A stretch of 64,000 nt of DNA from Palsa-506 sp963836355 (GTDB lineage Bacteria > Actinomycetota > Actinomycetes > Streptosporangiales > Streptosporangiaceae): assembly GCA_963836355.1 (NCBI GenBank), contig CAWIJO010000002.1:682001-746000 (forward strand). Direction: 5' to 3'. Below the pieces are notes generated by a model. The model worked only from the letters and a program-made list of their open reading frames with translations. It was not told the origin of the DNA and did no database searches. The first letter of the stretch is position 1, and every line of letters begins with the position of its first letter. Shown piece by piece: positions 62,271 to 64,000 of this stretch. Both the position numbers and the translations under genes were made by a program.

Positions 62271-62838
62271 ATGATCGAGCCCTATCAGGCCCTAGGCCTG
62301 GTACCCACCATGCGTGGCATCCGCCACCGCGATGAGATCGCGACGAACCTCGAGCACATCTCGCACCTGATCAAGGCCGCGTCGTGGCTGTCCAGCCTGG
62401 ACCTGCCGGTGCGGCTCATCGCTCCTCCGGCATCATAAAGTCGTGCCATTGCTCCCGGTCGAGCATTCGGTGACGCCGCACAATGTCTGGGATAGGTGGG
62501 TGGAACTGTACGGCCGTAACCTCGACGCCTTTTACCCGGTGGCCGACACGGAGATCGGCCGGCTTGGCTTCCTGATGGCGAACGAGGGCTCGTACCCGGA
62601 GAATGCCCGCGGCCTCGCGATGAACGGCGCCGAAGTCGTCTACCGGGGCCCGTACCCGCACCCGCACGTCGGCAACGGGCTGTTCGAGATCCAGAATCGC
62701 GCCCGCGCGCTCGACAATAACCTGTACCTGATCGCGTGCAACGTGGGCGCTCCGTACGGGCACGATGAGTACCGCCGCGAAGTGACGGCCAGGCAGATTC
62801 AGCTCATGCACGCGGGATATCTGGGTACCGCCGGATAG
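62271..62838 (+). pseudogene. Remnant of a nitrilase-family protein with internal deletion
   Basis: The first 55 codons (MIEPYQALGLVPTMRGIRHR to LDLPVRLIA) end early at 62436. The continuation in another frame starts at about 62427 (LRHHKVVPLLPVEHSVTPH) and runs to 62838. The segment that should hold the catalytic Glu is deleted near 62424. A Lys-type motif is kept (HHKVV), while the Cys position reads LMANEGSYPE (Ala in place of Cys), although some relatives may lack it naturally. Good RBS (GGAGG, 7 bases) at the original start. Confidence 0.65.
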
Positions 62839-62897
62839 CTGACGACTACGCAGCCAGTCCGGCAGGAGAAACAGCAAGAGCCAGATTATTAACGGGT

Positions 62898-64000
62898 ATG
62901 ACCGGCGACAAGGCCGACGGCAAGGCGCCGGCCGGCAACCCGCCGGGACCCGGCGATGCTCTGGCGAAGCGCGAAGGGGCCCTGATGTCGACGGCCGGGC
63001 GAGTAATCCGATCGATGGTGCCTGCCGGGCTGGCAGCGGGACCGCCGGGCGGCCCGCTGGGATGGCTCCGCGAGCGCGATCGCGGCCTGCGGGCGCTGCG
63101 CCGGGCAGCGCGGACGGCGATCGTGATGCCGGCCATGTTCGCCATCGGCGACAAGGTCATCGGCAACCCGGCGGTGGCGACGTTCGCGGCCTTCGGCTCG
63201 TTCGCCATGCTGCTGCTGGTCGATTTCAGCGGACCGGTGCGCGACCGGATGCAGGCGCAGGCGGCGCTCGCGGTCACCGGCGGCGTGCTCGTCTGCGCCG
63301 GCACGCTGGCCTCGCGGGCCGCCTGGCTGGCTGCCACCGCCATGTTCGTGGTCGGGTTCTGCGTGATCTTCGCCGGGGTGGTCAGTTCCGTGCTGGCCGG
63401 GGCGACAACTTGGCTGCTGCTGGCCTTCATCCTGCCGGTGTCACTGGCGGGCCCGGCATCTTCGGTGCCGGACCGGCTGGCCGGGTGGGGCATCGCCGCG
63501 GCGGCAGCCCTGGTCGCGGTGGCCGTGCTGTGGCCGGCCCCGCCCAGGATCCGCTGCGCGGCTCGGCCGCCGCCGCGTGTCGCGCGCTGGCCGCGCTGCT
63601 CCGCACCGAGGTGGCGAAGGCCCTCGACGCCGCCGGATCGCTCGCGGCCCGGCACGCGGATGCCGCCGAGCAGGCCAGTGCCGCGGTCGGCGCGCTGCAC
63701 CGCGGCTTTCTGGCCGCGCCACAGCGGCCGACCGGGCTGAGCACGGACGCCAGGGCGCTGGTCCGGCTGGTGGACGAGCTGAACTGGCTGAGCGCGGTGC
63801 TAGCGCAGGCGCCGCTGCCGGCCGCGGCCGACGAGATCCGGCGCGCCAGCGCCGCGGTGAAGGCGGCCGCGGCGGTGGTGCTCGAGGCCGGGTCGGAGCT
63901 GCTGGCCTCGCCGGGCGCCGACCCCGGTGCGCTGCAGTCGGCGGCGGCCGGGCTGGCCGCGGCGCTCGGCGCGCTGGAGCGCAGCGCCACGGTCAACCTG
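62898..64000 (+). CDS. FUSC-family membrane protein (partial; frame broken near 63543)
   Basis: FUSC/aromatic-acid-exporter-type integral membrane protein. The first frame (GTG/ATG region 62898-63540) has several hydrophobic helices (VATFAAFGSFAMLLLVDFSG, AALAVTGGVLVCAGTLASRA, GVVSSVLAGATTWLLLAFIL). From 63545 the sequence continues in another frame as QDPLRGSAAAACRALAALLR and runs to the window edge. One base is missing near 63534-63545 in a C/G run. The downstream part looks like the soluble helical domain. Truncated by the right edge. Confidence 0.75.

Noticed and set aside
1..64000. tRNA or rRNA genes, insertion sequences, integrase, att sites
   Set aside because: Scanned by eye for T-loop sequence, transposase motifs and terminal inverted repeats; none convincing. 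Small tRNA-like structures could still be missed without a covariance search.

Overview
The window is one high-GC actinobacterial chromosome segment (Actinomycetota; the gene order resembles Streptomyces/Streptosporangiales). Evidence is the dnaE-rluD-lspA-traR/dksA-ileS-divIVA-yggT-sepF-pgeF-ftsZ order, GTG starts with GTGA/ATGA stop-start overlaps, a MurE with the DAP-type DNPR signature, and ftsL/ftsI/ftsQ typical of that phylum. No tRNA, rRNA, CRISPR array, transposase or integrase was seen.

Layout. 1-4915 (minus): dnaE (runs off the left edge), rluD, lspA and a TraR/DksA zinc-finger protein. 5118-8420 (plus): ileS, ending at a convergent stem-loop. 8548-30306 (minus): the division and cell-wall (dcw) cluster. 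Read in transcription order it is mraZ, rsmH, ftsL, ftsI, murE, murF, mraY, murD, ftsW, murG, murC, ftsQ, ftsZ, pgeF, yggS, sepF, yggT, divIVA and a membrane protein. It starts at a promoter covered by four 10-bp-spaced MraZ boxes. 30649-35675 (plus): divergent moxR, DUF58 and transglutaminase operon. 35827-39964 (minus): DUF3040, dinB, nusB, efp, pepQ. 40134-48242: a regulatory insert with a SigB/SigF-type sigma factor, a PAS-GAF-PP2C phosphatase, a GNAT, a GT4 glycosyltransferase, a GAF-ANTAR antiterminator and an F420-type oxidoreductase. 48415-52499 (minus): aroC-aroK-aroB-aroQ and an SseB-like gene. 52794-57753: two unrecognised genes in tandem, a small membrane protein, a family III CoA-transferase and an aldose epimerase. 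57744-62838: a MocA-like nucleotidyltransferase followed by truncated remnants (FtsH-like tail, LLM oxidoreductase, MFS transporter, CoxL-like molybdenum hydroxylase, nitrilase-like protein), mixed with an intact DUF5999 gene and a prenyltransferase-repeat gene. 62898-64000: a FUSC-family membrane protein running off the right edge.

The dcw genes form a chain of overlapping reading frames that make lipid II (MurC-F, MraY, MurG) and build the septum (FtsZ, SepF, FtsQ, FtsL, FtsI, FtsW, DivIVA). MraZ sits at the head as the likely autoregulator.

Quality note: five otherwise good genes (ftsI, DUF58, pepQ, GAF-ANTAR, FUSC) are split by single-base frame changes. ftsI is essential in most bacteria, so sequence error is the simplest explanation for most of these. 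The 58.5-62.9 kb remnants also lack whole domains and look like genuine decay. The most notable biology is the swapped GxHH active-site signature in a type 2 IleRS, the four-box MraZ operator, and the decayed molybdenum-hydroxylase neighbourhood.
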